From the NCBI GenBank assembly GCA_008508345.1, contig QNGE01000281.1, positions 175,167-239,166 on the forward strand: DNA of 64,000 nt. The letters run 5' to 3'. The notes beneath the pieces were generated by a model. The model saw only the letters and a program-made list of their open reading frames with translations. It was not told the origin of the DNA and did not search any database. A program made the translations under genes and the position numbers. Positions within the stretch are counted from its first letter, which is position 1. Each line of letters starts with the position of its first letter. The DNA is from Paragonimus westermani. Lineage: Eukaryota > Platyhelminthes > Trematoda > Plagiorchiida > Troglotrematidae. Shown here piece after piece: positions 38,848 through 49,977 of this stretch.

Positions 38848-39177
38848 ATGTTCATGTGTCTGACAGCATATTTCGTTTTTGCTGCGTCCACATCATTTGA
38901 AGCGGACAAATCCACTTTGAAGAGAGAAGGATTCCGCGTTTTAACAGTGGCATTTGGGGGTGCCAAAGATTACTGCCGATTAGACAGGGAAGATATTGTT
39001 GAAATCCGTGGTGACCGTAGCGGGTTGCGTATACACACATTAAGTGGATCGCGAAAAACCAGACAGCTTGTTCTCGACTCTTGCTTCAAGAAACGGATTA
39101 ACCTAACTGAAAAAGCAGAGCCTAGTTTGAATTATGTAATCCCTGTGCAGAACGAACAAGCTAATCTAACAGTGTGA
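38848..39177 (+). CDS. Possible von Willebrand factor A-like exon or ORF
   Basis: 109 codons ending in TGA. TSFEADKSTLKREGFRVLTV followed by AFGGAKDYC fits the vWA pattern of a Lys-rich helix, then G-hydrophobic-TVxxGxA. The later IHTLSGSRKTRQLVLDSC fits the last helix of that fold. The MIDAS loop (DxSxS) is not in this piece, so it would be the C-terminal half of a domain. An acceptor-like TCTGACAG lies at 38873, before CATATTTCG. It sits in the bestrophin intron on the opposite strand, so it may be a nested gene, a retrocopy or a chance frame. Confidence 0.35.
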   Translation: MFMCLTAYFVFAASTSFEADKSTLKREGFRVLTVAFGGAKDYCRLDREDIVEIRGDRSGLRIHTLSGSRKTRQLVLDSCFKKRINLTEKAEPSLNYVIPVQNEQANLTV

Positions 39178-40285
39178 CCGAGAATACAGAAACAAGTTCG
39201 TTGTGATTCTTGAGCTGACGAATTAGGATGGGTGGTCTGTAATTTTATGGGCCGTTGTGTATATCTAACACTTTGACGGGTCATATGCGGCTGTCCGGGT
39301 TTTAGGTTTGGTACTGAAAATCGCTTTACGTAAACAGAATCCAGTTGACGTTCGTATTAAGTTGGGTTCATCACTATACTGTCTGCCGAACATCACATAA
39401 ATTTCAAATAACCTGAAGTCCATCGTTTATGATCTCTAGGCCGAGATAGGGGAGCGCAGATAGTGTAGGTGCTGAAGGACATACAATGGAAGATATGTGT
39501 AGCTTATTTCGTTTGGTGTCTTATTACGTTAACTCTCGGCACCAATCAACACGTGCAATCCACTCATTAGCGAGAAACAGTTATTATTTGTTCGAGATAT
39601 CCTTTCGGTTGGATCAACAACGACTGACGGCCTTTGTAGTAAAACCACCGATGACACCCTAGTGAGTGGTAGTAAGTTGTGAAACAACAGCTTTGTGTGA
39701 TGGGACATATATCTCGTACTCTCTGACCCAGGTGTTACCCTTTAAACCACCCGCAAACACTTTAACCGTACGCATAACGATGGTAATTTCGAAAAATGCC
39801 ATGATGCACGAGAGATATTGAGAAGCTTCTGGTCGCGAAGTTAGGACTTCACAACAAACTTTATTATCTACAAGTTGCTTTCAAAATAAAAATGTGAAAC
39901 CGTTTCAAGGTTGTTCCAATTGGTGGCCTAAGTCTGTGGGTCTGAGGCAATTATACCTACCGGTTCAGTTTATAAACTGAGTACAAAATTCACATCAACC
40001 GGAACATTTCCAGTCAGTCTAGACCTCACAATGGTCAGAAACTTCTATCAATTCCTTATCAGGCGACGGCAGATGCTTACTGCTGTCCAAACTAACAGCA
40101 AGCGGATGATGGGTTTTAGTCCATGGGGTAGGGAATCACAACAAGGATAGTTGGATTTCAGTCTTTGTTTGATCTGCACGTGAGATTTGGTGGAAATCAC
40201 TGTTAAGTAAGCACAAACACTGGTTATCTACCCAAGTAGCCAATCAGCGATCAAAAAGAATTACTAATAAGTAGTGTGGCAGATT
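39178..40285. other. Intronic, nothing recognised
   Basis: About 1.1 kb between the vWA-like ORF and the SINE copy, with no open frame worth listing. Confidence 0.45.
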
Positions 40286-40445
40286 TATGATTTTAGATGA
40301 AACCCAACTGTGAAAAATCAGGGCTTCCACTGGATTCGAACTAGCGACAGACACAGCATGCCTCAACGAGGCAAGCGCTCTACCAGCTGAGCAACGAAAC
40401 CACACCGGGAGTTCGGAAATTCCACATCTCGACTCCTGTCGGGGC
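40286..40445 (-). mobile_element. tRNA-derived SINE, copy A
   Basis: On the minus strand a leader (GAGATGTGGAATTTCCGAAC) runs into a tRNA-like core at 40401-40322. The core has A box TTGCTCAGCTGG, B box AGTTCGAATCC and a 7-bp anticodon-type stem. A tail CACAGTTGGGTTTCATCTAA follows. The acceptor ends pair only partly (GGTTTCG with GGAAGCC), so it has decayed more than copy B. It ends a few bases from the 5' end of the Penelope-like frame. Confidence 0.8.
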
Positions 40446-40471
40446 AGTCGATCCCCTGAATCATTTGGTGA

Positions 40472-41971
40472 ATTCCATATACATACAAAGCTCTTAAACC
40501 ATGTGGGTCGTCGACACCTCAGCTCTACGGCCTTCCCAAAACACACAGGTCTGGAATGCCCCTTAGGCCTATTCTGGCGATGACAAATTCTCCGTATCAT
40601 AAATTGGCACGCTGGTTAGTCGCAATCCTAACTCCATTGAAACAAAAGTTTCAAACACATTCTATTAAGGATTCTTTTGAATTGATCAGTGATTTGGACA
40701 ACATCAATCTTGCTAATGAGTTGATGTGTTCCATAGACGTTCAGTCACTATTTACGAATGTCCCGCTACACGAGACAATCGATTATATTTGTGAGCTCGT
40801 CGAAATGAGCCACATTACTTTGCCTCTGCCTAGTGATATTCTGAGGGAAGCCTTATTGTTATGTACCGAAAACATCAGCTTCCGTTTTCTTGATCGGTGC
40901 TACCGCCAAATAGACGGGGTAGCCATGGGAAGTCCACTAGGGCCCATCCTGGCAGACTTTTTCATGTTAAGGATTGAGCAGGAGTTAGCTACAGACATAG
41001 CGAGTCTGTCATATTACAAACGTTACGTCGATGATACATTAGTATTCAGTCGGTCTAAGCAGGCAATAGATAACCTAGTGCAGCGCTTCAATGGTTGTCA
41101 TCCCAACCTGAGAGTAACGTGTGAATTTGAGACTGACAACTGTCTGCCGTTTCTAGACATACTCATTAGTCGCCGGGAGGATGGCTCTATCAAACGAGCC
41201 GTCTATAGGAAATCCACGTGGTCCGGTCAATACCTGAACTTCAGTAGTTTCACACCGGTCCATCACAAACGCGCACTAGTGAATACACTATTCACACGAG
41301 CAAGGCGAATCTGTACACAGGATAGTCTTGCGAGAGAATTAGACTTGATCACATCTACACTACAATCTAACGGGTATCCAAAAAGGTTCATAGAAAGGCA
41401 CAGTAAACCGAAACCACCTTCTGAACAGGTGGCCACAGTAAGAAAAAAGAGGGTTTGTATAGAACTGCCATTTAAAGGTGATTATTGCATGCATCAAACA
41501 ACTCAAAGACTAGTGAATTCGATTAAAAGAACATTTAACGCAGCGGAACTCTGTGTATTAGCCCGGACCCAGAAACTGCCTGTCCCTTCAATCAAAGGAG
41601 ATCAGCCTATCGGTGCCACCTCACATTGTGTCTACCAATTTACATGTAACTGCAATGAAAGTTACATAGGCAGAACCGAGAGGTGCTTGATCTCCAGAGT
41701 GAAGGAACATTTGCCTAATTGGGTGCAGAACTCTGTATTACGGAAGAACGACAATGTGGTTGAAACACGCAAGCAACCAGCGTCCGCAGTCGCAAGACAC
41801 GTCCTGACCACTGGTCACGTTATCGACCCAATTTGTGCATTCAGAATCCTATTACGTCACTCGAATCCAAAATTCTTACAGTTTGCTGAGGCGGTTGAAA
41901 TCAATCGAATGAAGCCGACTTTGTGTGTTCAGAAACAATTGCTCGTAAACTTGACCCTTCCCTGGACTTAG
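40472..41971 (+). CDS. Penelope-like element, reverse transcriptase + GIY-YIG ORF
   Basis: This frame is open for 499 codons; the first ATG is at 40556 (471 residues). Upstream of that ATG the frame already reads LYGLPKTHR, the conserved entry to the Penelope RT, so the element is 5' truncated and the true start is lost. From Met 1: motif A with Asp 61 (SIDVQSLFTNVP), motif B MGSPLGP 124-130, catalytic YVDD 157-160, LPFLDILISRREDG 197-210, then a linker. The GIY-YIG nuclease has HCVYQFTC 357-364, YIGR 370-373, SAVARHVLTTGH 410-421 and EAVEINRMKP 445-454. All catalytic motifs are intact and no stop is present, so it is a young insertion. It copies RNA at a nicked target end. It lies in a bestrophin intron, antisense. 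Confidence 0.93.
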   Translation: MPYTYKALKPCGSSTPQLYGLPKTHRSGMPLRPILAMTNSPYHKLARWLVAILTPLKQKFQTHSIKDSFELISDLDNINLANELMCSIDVQSLFTNVPLHETIDYICELVEMSHITLPLPSDILREALLLCTENISFRFLDRCYRQIDGVAMGSPLGPILADFFMLRIEQELATDIASLSYYKRYVDDTLVFSRSKQAIDNLVQRFNGCHPNLRVTCEFETDNCLPFLDILISRREDGSIKRAVYRKSTWSGQYLNFSSFTPVHHKRALVNTLFTRARRICTQDSLARELDLITSTLQSNGYPKRFIERHSKPKPPSEQVATVRKKRVCIELPFKGDYCMHQTTQRLVNSIKRTFNAAELCVLARTQKLPVPSIKGDQPIGATSHCVYQFTCNCNESYIGRTERCLISRVKEHLPNWVQNSVLRKNDNVVETRKQPASAVARHVLTTGHVIDPICAFRILLRHSNPKFLQFAEAVEINRMKPTLCVQKQLLVNLTLPWT

Positions 41972-42179
41972 TGACCTTTCCTAAACCACCAATTGACTAT
42001 CCAGCCTGCCCCCCTAAATGCTTGATATAAAAAACCTGTTTCATGTTATTGTAAATTTGGTACTGACAAGTCAATACGAAATGCTTGCATCTGCCAGTTT
42101 TCGTGTTCTAACGGTCTTGTTCAAACTTCTGAAGGGAATGAACTGTTTCAAATTCCATATGAGACAGCGGGACGGCTGG

Positions 42180-42321
42180 GTAACAGAGTCCAGATGTGAA
42201 ATTTCTGAGCTCCCGGTGTGGCTTCGTAGCTCAGCTGGTAGAGCGCTTGCCGCATTGAGGCATGCTGCGTCTGTCGCTAGTTCGAATCCAGCCGAAGCCC
42301 TGAATTTTCACAGTTGAGTCT
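42180..42321 (+). mobile_element. tRNA-derived SINE, copy B
   Basis: This is the best-preserved copy. The tRNA-like core at 42220-42299 has a perfect 7-bp acceptor stem (GGCTTCG with CGAAGCC), a D arm GCTC/GAGC with A box TAGCTCAGCTGG, an enlarged anticodon stem GCTTGCC/GGCATGC with one mismatch, and B box AGTTCGAATCC. The leader CAGATGTGAAATTTCTGAGC and tail CACAGTTGAGTCTCATCTAA are shared with copies A and C. It lies about 210 bases after the Penelope-like stop codon, in the opposite orientation to copy A. A scanner might call it a tRNA; the shared flanks argue for a SINE. Confidence 0.8.
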
Positions 42322-45300
42322 CATCTAAGGTCAAAAAGGAGTTTGAAACAGTAACCTCTCTAGTCTGAACGTTCTATTCCGCTCATTAGAGACTTACTGT
42401 AACTTCCATGAGTAGCGTGTAGTTTGAATGAATGCGATGAGAATTGTTTACTTATTTCGTACTTAGTTCGCCGGTCCCCACTGGGATGATCATCCGTTTT
42501 GTAAATAGAAAACTACAGACGAGTGTTGCAAACTGCTTTATCTGCCAGAATGAGTACTGCTCATTCCGATAATGATTGAGACAACCCTGATGTGTAAGTG
42601 AGTGTTTACGGTAATGTAGTATGTCCTTTTCCATAGCAGCCTAACATTTGATGGCAACAGCTGTTTTGAACAACTTTCTTTTTCGTTCCCCATTCGCCTC
42701 CTCTGCTTCCATTCTCCCCGTTTGGCGAAGTACTCATTTATGTTTCTCTACGCTTTCGTAACTAGTTTTTCACGAAAATGTGCTTTATCAATAGACTTTG
42801 AAGTGAATCCAAGGAGTTGCGCATTTAACGGGTTGGTTGTATGCCATTTTGAATGTAACTCCCAGAAGAATAACTAGTTAAACTTGAATTCGAAATGGTT
42901 CAGCGGTTTTCGAGACACTTAGCAAGTGCAAACGTTCCCCCACTGACAAACATACGCATCTAAACACAACCATAAGGACAGATCGTATTTCAGGTACCTT
43001 CACAAACGCAAGGTCTAAAACAACAGTTTTTCTTTATCAGCTGCTCTAAACACTGTTTTACATAATAGTTGAAGTGTTCTTCCGCGATTTTCCCATAATA
43101 TTTTATTCAGTAAAATGGAATTCACGACAATAAATTTATAGCGCACATGGCGAAAATCACCACGGCGAAGCCTTCGGTTTTGTTTCAGAACTTCCATACA
43201 CTGTTCACACGTGATTCTGATAGACATTTCATAACAGCAATGATAATTTTGTTCTACTCATCTTGACTAACTCTTCTCAACTCGGTAGGTGAACTGGTTA
43301 CTCTGGTATTTTCGTACAATGGTGGGGCCAGTGATTTTCTTGCGATTCTAATTCAGGCTGAGATCCAGAATGCAAGCTAGTCATTCTAGCACTTCAGCTC
43401 AATATCCTTGACGTGTAGAACGCGCGATATAATGATTGATGGAGTTCCGAAGCAGTCACTGTGGTTATGTGCATTGCTGCACATTGTTGTGCTGATTGTG
43501 CGCACATTTTAGTTTAACACGCTTATTGGACGTTACACAGAGAAACATGTAAGATAGTCTTGTAAAAATGGTCAATTGTGGATCCGAACTACGCGGTTTT
43601 GCAAGACTGCTAATAGTTTAAATGATAAACCTAGGTTAGAATCTCCTATTTGGAAGAGAGGTTTCACAACAGACTTATACATTATGGACTTTATCAACGG
43701 ATTAATTAATCCAAGCTAGTTTAGAGGTGAGAGGATAATATCAAATACTGATCACACGCTTGCTTCATCAATGTGTCCAGTTTCGATTTATCACTCATTC
43801 AACACAAGCTAGTGTAATGAGGATGGAAGATCACACTATACTACTCCTCAGTAGTGTGGCAGAAGCAGGTATTAAGGTATTAAAGTGGGTGTGGGAAAAC
43901 ATAAGAATGAACGTTGGAGTATACCCTAGAATGTATATCAGCTTGGCATAGGAAATCGTGGCATCCTGGAAAAATGTTATATACAACTGAGTGTTTTTAT
44001 TTCCAGCGGTATTAAAGCATACACGCCCTGTGTTAAGTACCTGAGTGAACAAACCTTGCGCCATGCGTATTATTGGCTGAACGCTAGCCTTTTTCAGTGA
44101 GTGTACTGCGAACAAACATTATGTAACATTGTTTAGAAGTCAAATTCCTGAAATTGGGTTCATACAGCATCACGTAACCAACTTCACAGATGCCAGAGCC
44201 CAATAACTTACACTGAAGAATTGGACAATACTTTTCGAGTAAGTGGGTCAATGGGAAGAGGCAAAACGTGAAAATGAGGATCACCAAAGTAGTGGTGATT
44301 TCAGAGCGAAACGAGTTTGAGCAGACTTAAGTATTGTTTGTCAATAAAATCTTCGTATCAAAGACACCGTCAGCTCTAGAGGTGATTAAAACGTCCCGAG
44401 TATCCCTATAACCAACGGCGTAGTTATATGTAGTTTACAAGACGATTGGTAAACTGAACCCAACAGGCTAACAGGGTCATACATAACTCTTTAGTTACGA
44501 TATAACATATGGAATGTATGGAAGAAAGTCAGCGTGGAACATGTCCCTGTCAACCGAAAATCTTATTCGATAACATATACGTAACAATGTACGCTGATTT
44601 ACTTAGTGCATCAAAAATCAAGAAACACGCGTCATTACAGCCCCCCCAAATTTCTGATGGACATCGAACAGGAGTGTCAGTTGCCTGCATACGTGTTCAC
44701 ACTGGACTATAGACTCTCCAAGTCAAACTGTTGTAATTGCGGGCGTTTACTGAAAATGGGTCGATGAGTTAATCTAACAGCCCGTCAAGCGATTAATCCA
44801 GGTAATCCGGCGAAGGAACTGGAAGGGTTTTTCCCAAACAAAAGGGAGACATATGTTGTCAATTCTGATAAACAAATTCAAATTTCGAAAGACAAAAATG
44901 TGATGACCAAACAACACTAACATTAAACGATCGATACGAACTATCTAGCCAGATAAAACAATCAAACGTTATTAACGTGTACACCCCCCAAACGGATGTT
45001 CCATCAATGAGTTGGATTGACTGAACTAGATTACCGAACTTCGTTTCTCATGTGCTCAACATATGAGTTTATGCACAGGATGCTGGCTATAACTAAACGG
45101 CGAATTTCAGAACAACTTGCAAAACAATGGTTAACTGTGGATTCCCATTAATGCTTCATTTCTGCTGATACAGAAGTGTTTCTAGACCATTCAAATCACT
45201 TGCAAATATGTTGGTATTTAAAGTAAGCTAGACGGAAAATAACAGAAATGAATAAGTAACTGGTTAGGGCCGGGGTGTGCACAGATAGGGAGTAGTACTT

Positions 45301-46964
45301 GATTAGAATTGCTAGGCGCAGCAAATAAGCTTCTGTGAACAGCTAAACAGAGGGGAAATCGATATAGTCAGTCAGAGAAGTTGATCAGAAAAGCAGGTGA
45401 TTTTGAGAAATGTAGCTGGAAAAATCAGTCCCGTTTTGCTAAAAGTGTCGTTCAATCCAGACATTATCACAAGTCAGTTTCATCAATTTAAGTCCGATCG
45501 CCAAGGGCCGGAAAGTGCGGACCATTCAATTGTATTTACAGTATATTCGGCTTTCGTAGTTTTGGTTGCTTCTGCATCTGTGTTTAATTTAATACTGTTG
45601 TCTAATTGCGTCGAAATATTCCAAGGAAGTCCATGACTTACGTCTAAGGCTTCACTAGCGACTGTGCAGCGTCTTATCACGACATGATTGTGTAATTGAT
45701 TCCAGGATTAACCCAGACTTCACTCAGTCGTCTTTCGGAGAATGGCTCGAATGTCTTTTTTGTTCGTCTTAATGGACAGTCACTGAGATTCCTTCCTTGA
45801 ATAGAGTAACAGCAAGAAAGTTAGGTAGCATCTTTGTAGTAGACGGTGGTCACGAGACTTTGTCTTATCCTATGAATCATATAGCTCAGAAATGGCAACT
45901 GGCAACTATTTCAGTTCCACAGCCCAATGAATTTGGGAATTTAATCGACTGCAGGATTGTAAAGCTGGTCTGGTTTCGCAATCATTAACTTGTGGTTTAA
46001 ATGATGTTACCAAACAGTTGAAGGTTCCTCACATTGAATCATCGTTTTCTCCCTAAATTATTTCACGTAAATATTTGTCAAAACTTGGGATAGTAAAGAC
46101 TTCATAACGACTTCCCGTCACCGAACAAGCGACCTTGAATCGTAGACGAAGTAGTTCATATCCGACATACCGATAACTGAACTGTTACTTGGTCGGTGTT
46201 CAATTTAATTCTTTCTTTCAGACTAATATGAAATAGCAAGAACTGAGTGTTTGTTCTTGATGCTACTTCCTTAGATACATTAGTAGATAGTAGAGTAACA
46301 TCGAAACCAACGAGGATGTTACCACGTCGGAAGAGACCGATTTTGTGTACGGTTTCATAGTGGTTCTCTGGCAAGCATGAACTAAATCAAGTCAGTGTAG
46401 AGAATACTATGGAGGTCTCAACGGCACCACATCCTGCCAGATCAAACACTGACTGTCATGTTATCCACTAAACAGGAAGATGGTTTGCTATAGAATGTTG
46501 TGTTAGTAAACAACGGAAAAGGAAAACCAGTTATGAGAGACCTGTGAGTGTCTGGAAACCAATATTTTCATAAATCAGGTTGGTAGCTCTTATCCTATCT
46601 CATGAACTGGGGTCGAAAATTTTCAACGGCGTAGGAAGTCGATTTGTCACTTGCCACCTAGTTAAGGATTAGTGATCTACCACTGGGCACATTTTCTGTT
46701 AACTCCCAAGTAACGTTTGAAGTGGAGAGGAATAGCCGTTTTTCAATTAAACACAATCGGCGGCAAATACTGCCAAACTGGAATACATAACGCCAGCTAG
46801 TCTATATACAGATCACCAATTAGTAACTCACTGCTTCGGTAAAAGCTGAGAACAACGATTAGTACAATAACAACAACAGACGTAAACACATCCGTCCGCA
46901 TGCTATATTCAGTAAAATATCTATGGGTAAACACTATGGCAAAGTGGTCAAATATGAAAGAAAC
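42322..46964 (-). other. Bestrophin intron, nothing certain
   Basis: 4.6 kb of the 12.3 kb intron. A weak tRNA-like arrangement (TAGGTGAACTGG and GATTCTAATTC) lies at about 43280-43360. Otherwise there are only short frames without known domains. Confidence 0.4.
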
Positions 46965-47095
46965 TATTTGTAAAAACGTCAGGTCTCACTTGAATTCGAA
47001 CCAGCGACTGGAAACACATATCCTACTCAACAAGTACACAACGAGTTCAGCCAAGAAGCCATGCTGAGAGCTTCGAAACTTATCGTTATGTCTAT
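46965..47095 (-). mobile_element. tRNA-derived SINE, degenerate copy
   Basis: On the minus strand it keeps the order leader, GGCTTCTTGGCTGAACTCG (decayed A box), a middle stretch, CTGGTTCGAATTC (B box), and a tail start TGAGACCTGA. Many substitutions separate it from copies A-C, so it is an old insertion. Confidence 0.6.
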
Positions 47096-47603
47096 ATTCA
47101 AAGAAGTATGCACACAGCCGTATTATGCTTTCAAGAAACAACCTGAAAAGCGAGTGCATTGAACAAACCCTTCGATAGGAGGTTAGCCAGCGTTTCGTGG
47201 AAGGCTTTAGTCAATCACTGTCTGGTTGTCAAGCAAACTAACATGTCAGCGTGGTAAATAATCGAGATGGTGCTCTGGAACAGCACATAATTTTGCTATA
47301 ACGAGCATCTGAGTAAAAAAAGTTGTTCACATTTGTCATGCGTCAAAACTACTAAGCCACAGGCTCGACCGAGGATTCGAGTCCAAGTTCAGTACCTGCA
47401 TTTAATGCAGTTTGCTCTCTCAATAAAAATACGATCGTTTAGCGCCACAAGTGCTGTTTTCTGCTTTCATTTCGGAAAGTCACAATTTATCAGTGTGATT
47501 TCTGGTGAGTAGATGAAAGACGTGGTCTGTAAAATGGACTGAACGACGAACCTGGTGATGAGTGAGCCACAGGATTCGCCGAATGTAGACAGTACAAACA
47601 GAC

Positions 47604-48030
47604 TTGCAGAAAGTTATCGTTTACGGAAAAGAAGAGGCACGAAAATTTTTACATGTTGGTCAGTCTATGGGAGGTTACCGAATACCATACAGTTGTGTTT
47701 CGACATACTTTGGGAGATGGGAGAAGGTCAAACCCCGAGAGAAGAGGACGAAGAGGAAAGAAACGAACCAAGCATGGTCGTTTAAGAAATGGAAGAACAT
47801 TGGTTGGATCGGCGAAAACAAAATGTTTAAACGCTGCCAGTTTTCCCAGAGGGCTCGGAAACCTCGGGAAACAATATACGATCGCTTTGAGGAGGCCTGC
47901 AAAACCGCGCAACCTGTGCAAGCGTTTAGGAAACGTCCTTATTCAGAGTAGAATATCTATCGGCGTTCAAAGTTTAGTTACGGCTGAGAGACTACTGAAT
48001 GGTTTGAATAGCAATGAGGCTGTGGAATAA
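47604..48030 (+). other. Overlapping Lys/Arg-rich ORFs of unknown nature
   Basis: Two plus-strand frames of 115 and 125 codons overlap here, with two shadows on the minus strand. Both plus frames are basic (runs such as KPREKRTKRKE and RRGRRGKKRTKHGR) because the DNA is purine-rich. No domain is recognised. The 3' part overlaps the duplicated block that recurs after the N at 48236. It may be a purine-rich repeat and not a gene. Confidence 0.25.
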
Positions 48031-48139
48031 AGAATGAGTGTTTTAAAGGTAGATCGCAGCCTGGTGTTAAACATCGTGGGCAGGGACGGAACGAGCTACA
48101 AATTTCGAAGAGGGAGAGGTTTTTGTCAGAAAGAAGATT
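47968..48139 (+). repeat. Duplicated block, copy 1 (followed by SINE)
   Basis: Runs from CAAAGTTTAGTTACGG to AGAAGATT and matches 48237-48440. It has a few substitutions, one single-base indel, and lacks 33 bases that lie between GTTTGAA direct repeats in copy 2. A SINE begins exactly where the match ends. Confidence 0.9.
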
Positions 48140-48235
48140 TTAGATGAGACCCAACTGTGAAAAGTCAGGGATTTGGCTGGATTCGAACCAGCGACAGACA
48201 CAGCATGCCTCAACGCGGCAAGCGCTCTACCAGCT
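48140..48235 (-). mobile_element. tRNA-derived SINE, copy C, cut off at an N
   Basis: Minus-strand copy with the tail (TTAGATGAGACCCAACTGTG as written on plus), B box GGTTCGAATCC and the anticodon-type stem. It stops inside the A box at CCAGCT, where the single N at 48236 begins. It is close in sequence to copy A. Confidence 0.85.
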
Positions 48236-48236
48236 N
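48236..48236. other. Single N: assembly join
   Basis: The only ambiguous base seen in the window. It falls inside a SINE and directly before a second copy of the sequence that precedes that SINE. This is the signature of a collapsed gap or a join between two haplotype contigs. Confidence 0.85.
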
Positions 48237-48440
48237 CAAAGTTTAGTTACGGCTGAGAGACTACTGAATGGTTTGAATTTGATGAATGTCCAAAGGATCG
48301 GCGTTTGAAATAGCAATGAGGCTGTGGAATAAAGAATGACTGTTTTGAAGGTAGATCGCAGCCCGGTGTTAAACATCGTGGGCAGGGACGGAACGAGCTA
48401 AAATTTCGCAGAGGGAGACGTTTTTGTCAGAAAGAAGATT
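48237..48440 (+). repeat. Duplicated block, copy 2 (empty SINE site)
   Basis: Same block as 47968-48139 but with 33 extra bases after GGTTTGAAT. After AGAAGATT it continues directly into GTTTAACCTATATAAAG with no SINE. Read as an allele, it is the empty-site version. Confidence 0.9.
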
Positions 48441-49977
48441 GTTTAACCTATATAAAGACTTGCATGAAATGCCAAGGAAAAACCTTTTATCAGGCAGTGC
48501 AGATCGCTTATGTTCAATCTAACCAACGATGATGACACGAAGGGATAACAGACTGGTTCAACGGATTATGTAGATGGAAGGGAATTTGAGCAAAATTGAG
48601 CACTGAGAACATAAAAGGATGCCAGCTGGATTGGAACGCATCGGTTAGTGTCTTATCATTAGGTATGGTTAGGATGAACAACATACGCTAATCACAGCCG
48701 ACGATTTGGAATGATACGGTGACAAGCGTCACAAGGTTGCAGTCCTGTCTGTTACAAATTCGAAGAATATGCAGATTTACATGCTTGATTTTCTCTTGGT
48801 TGAACATGCGTCACCGTCCAGTTTGGAGCCTGCTGTCATTTGGTTGATGAGTTTCACCATTGTTAACCAGGACGCATTTCCGCATGAATCAGCTGATTCA
48901 GATGGCTTTGATTGGCATTTTTGTGTTTCGAACCCAACTTTCCCTCATTTACTCAACAGTTTAGACTGAATCCGCATGAGCAAGCAAATTGTGCGATCTT
49001 ATACAGTTGTGAACCTCAAGGACACCTGTTCGTCCTTCTACATCAGTTGGCCAGCTTGAAGGCAAGTTTAATTTTAGTCTTGATGCGACCTCCTTTGAAG
49101 TCGTAAAAGGGTAGTAATGTTTAGAAAAATCCTGATTATGTATAATTCGCTCTATTGTACCATAGTTTAGTAGCTAATTCAGACTGTGAAGCCTGACAAA
49201 TCATTACCCGATCGATTTTGCCAATTTTGATACTACCACTGTTACCGGGGATCATAAAATATAAACAACCTTAGATGCATTATGAGAAAAAACTAGTTAT
49301 CACATTCTCAGCAGATGGCGAGAAAAACCAAGTCACCATTGGTATTCCTAAGAAAGGGTGTTGAGAATCATTGTTTTGAAATCTCAACGTTGGGCTAAAA
49401 TTTGGTTAAAGGAAAGCCGAACTTTGGTCCGGTGCGCGTCCAGGAAAACACTAACTAAGCGCAAACTAAACGCTCCCAAACTGATTCACAGAATACTGAA
49501 AAACGTCCACTGAACACTCCTATAAATACTTTAATAAATCCGCGTTACAAAAGTAAACTTGAAGTTATCCAGAGAGCGGAGGAAGAGTCTGTTTTATTTA
49601 TCAAACATATCGCGGTGATACTTTGCAGCAAACTTCCACCCGTTACTGTGAGTGATTACTGTTCGACAAAGTTTATCACACGATTCATAACACGCTCGGC
49701 ACTAATTTCACGTCACAAAAACGGTTTACACCCATTCACCGGCAAGCCGATTTCTCACGGAGAATATACTTGTGTTAACTTCCCAACTATACGAGAGCCA
49801 TTATTCAGTTTCCGTTAGCTACAACTAATTATACCATACACGATCTGGCTACGTTTGGTTTTGTTGAATTTGATCAGCGTACATATGGTGTAAGTGATGT
49901 CTATGATCAAAGAAGCTGTTCAGGATGATGACTCTAAAATTAGCTGAATCAGATAGTGAATAAATTAGCTGACTTAC
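48441..49977 (-). other. Bestrophin intron, nothing recognised
   Basis: Runs to donor GTAAGT at 49977-49972. Frames at 48769-48969 and 49615-49818 have no recognisable domain. Confidence 0.45.

Noticed and set aside
47340..47400. B-box-like GGATTCGAGTCC as another tRNA-derived copy
   Set aside because: No A box or shared leader and tail could be found at the right distance.
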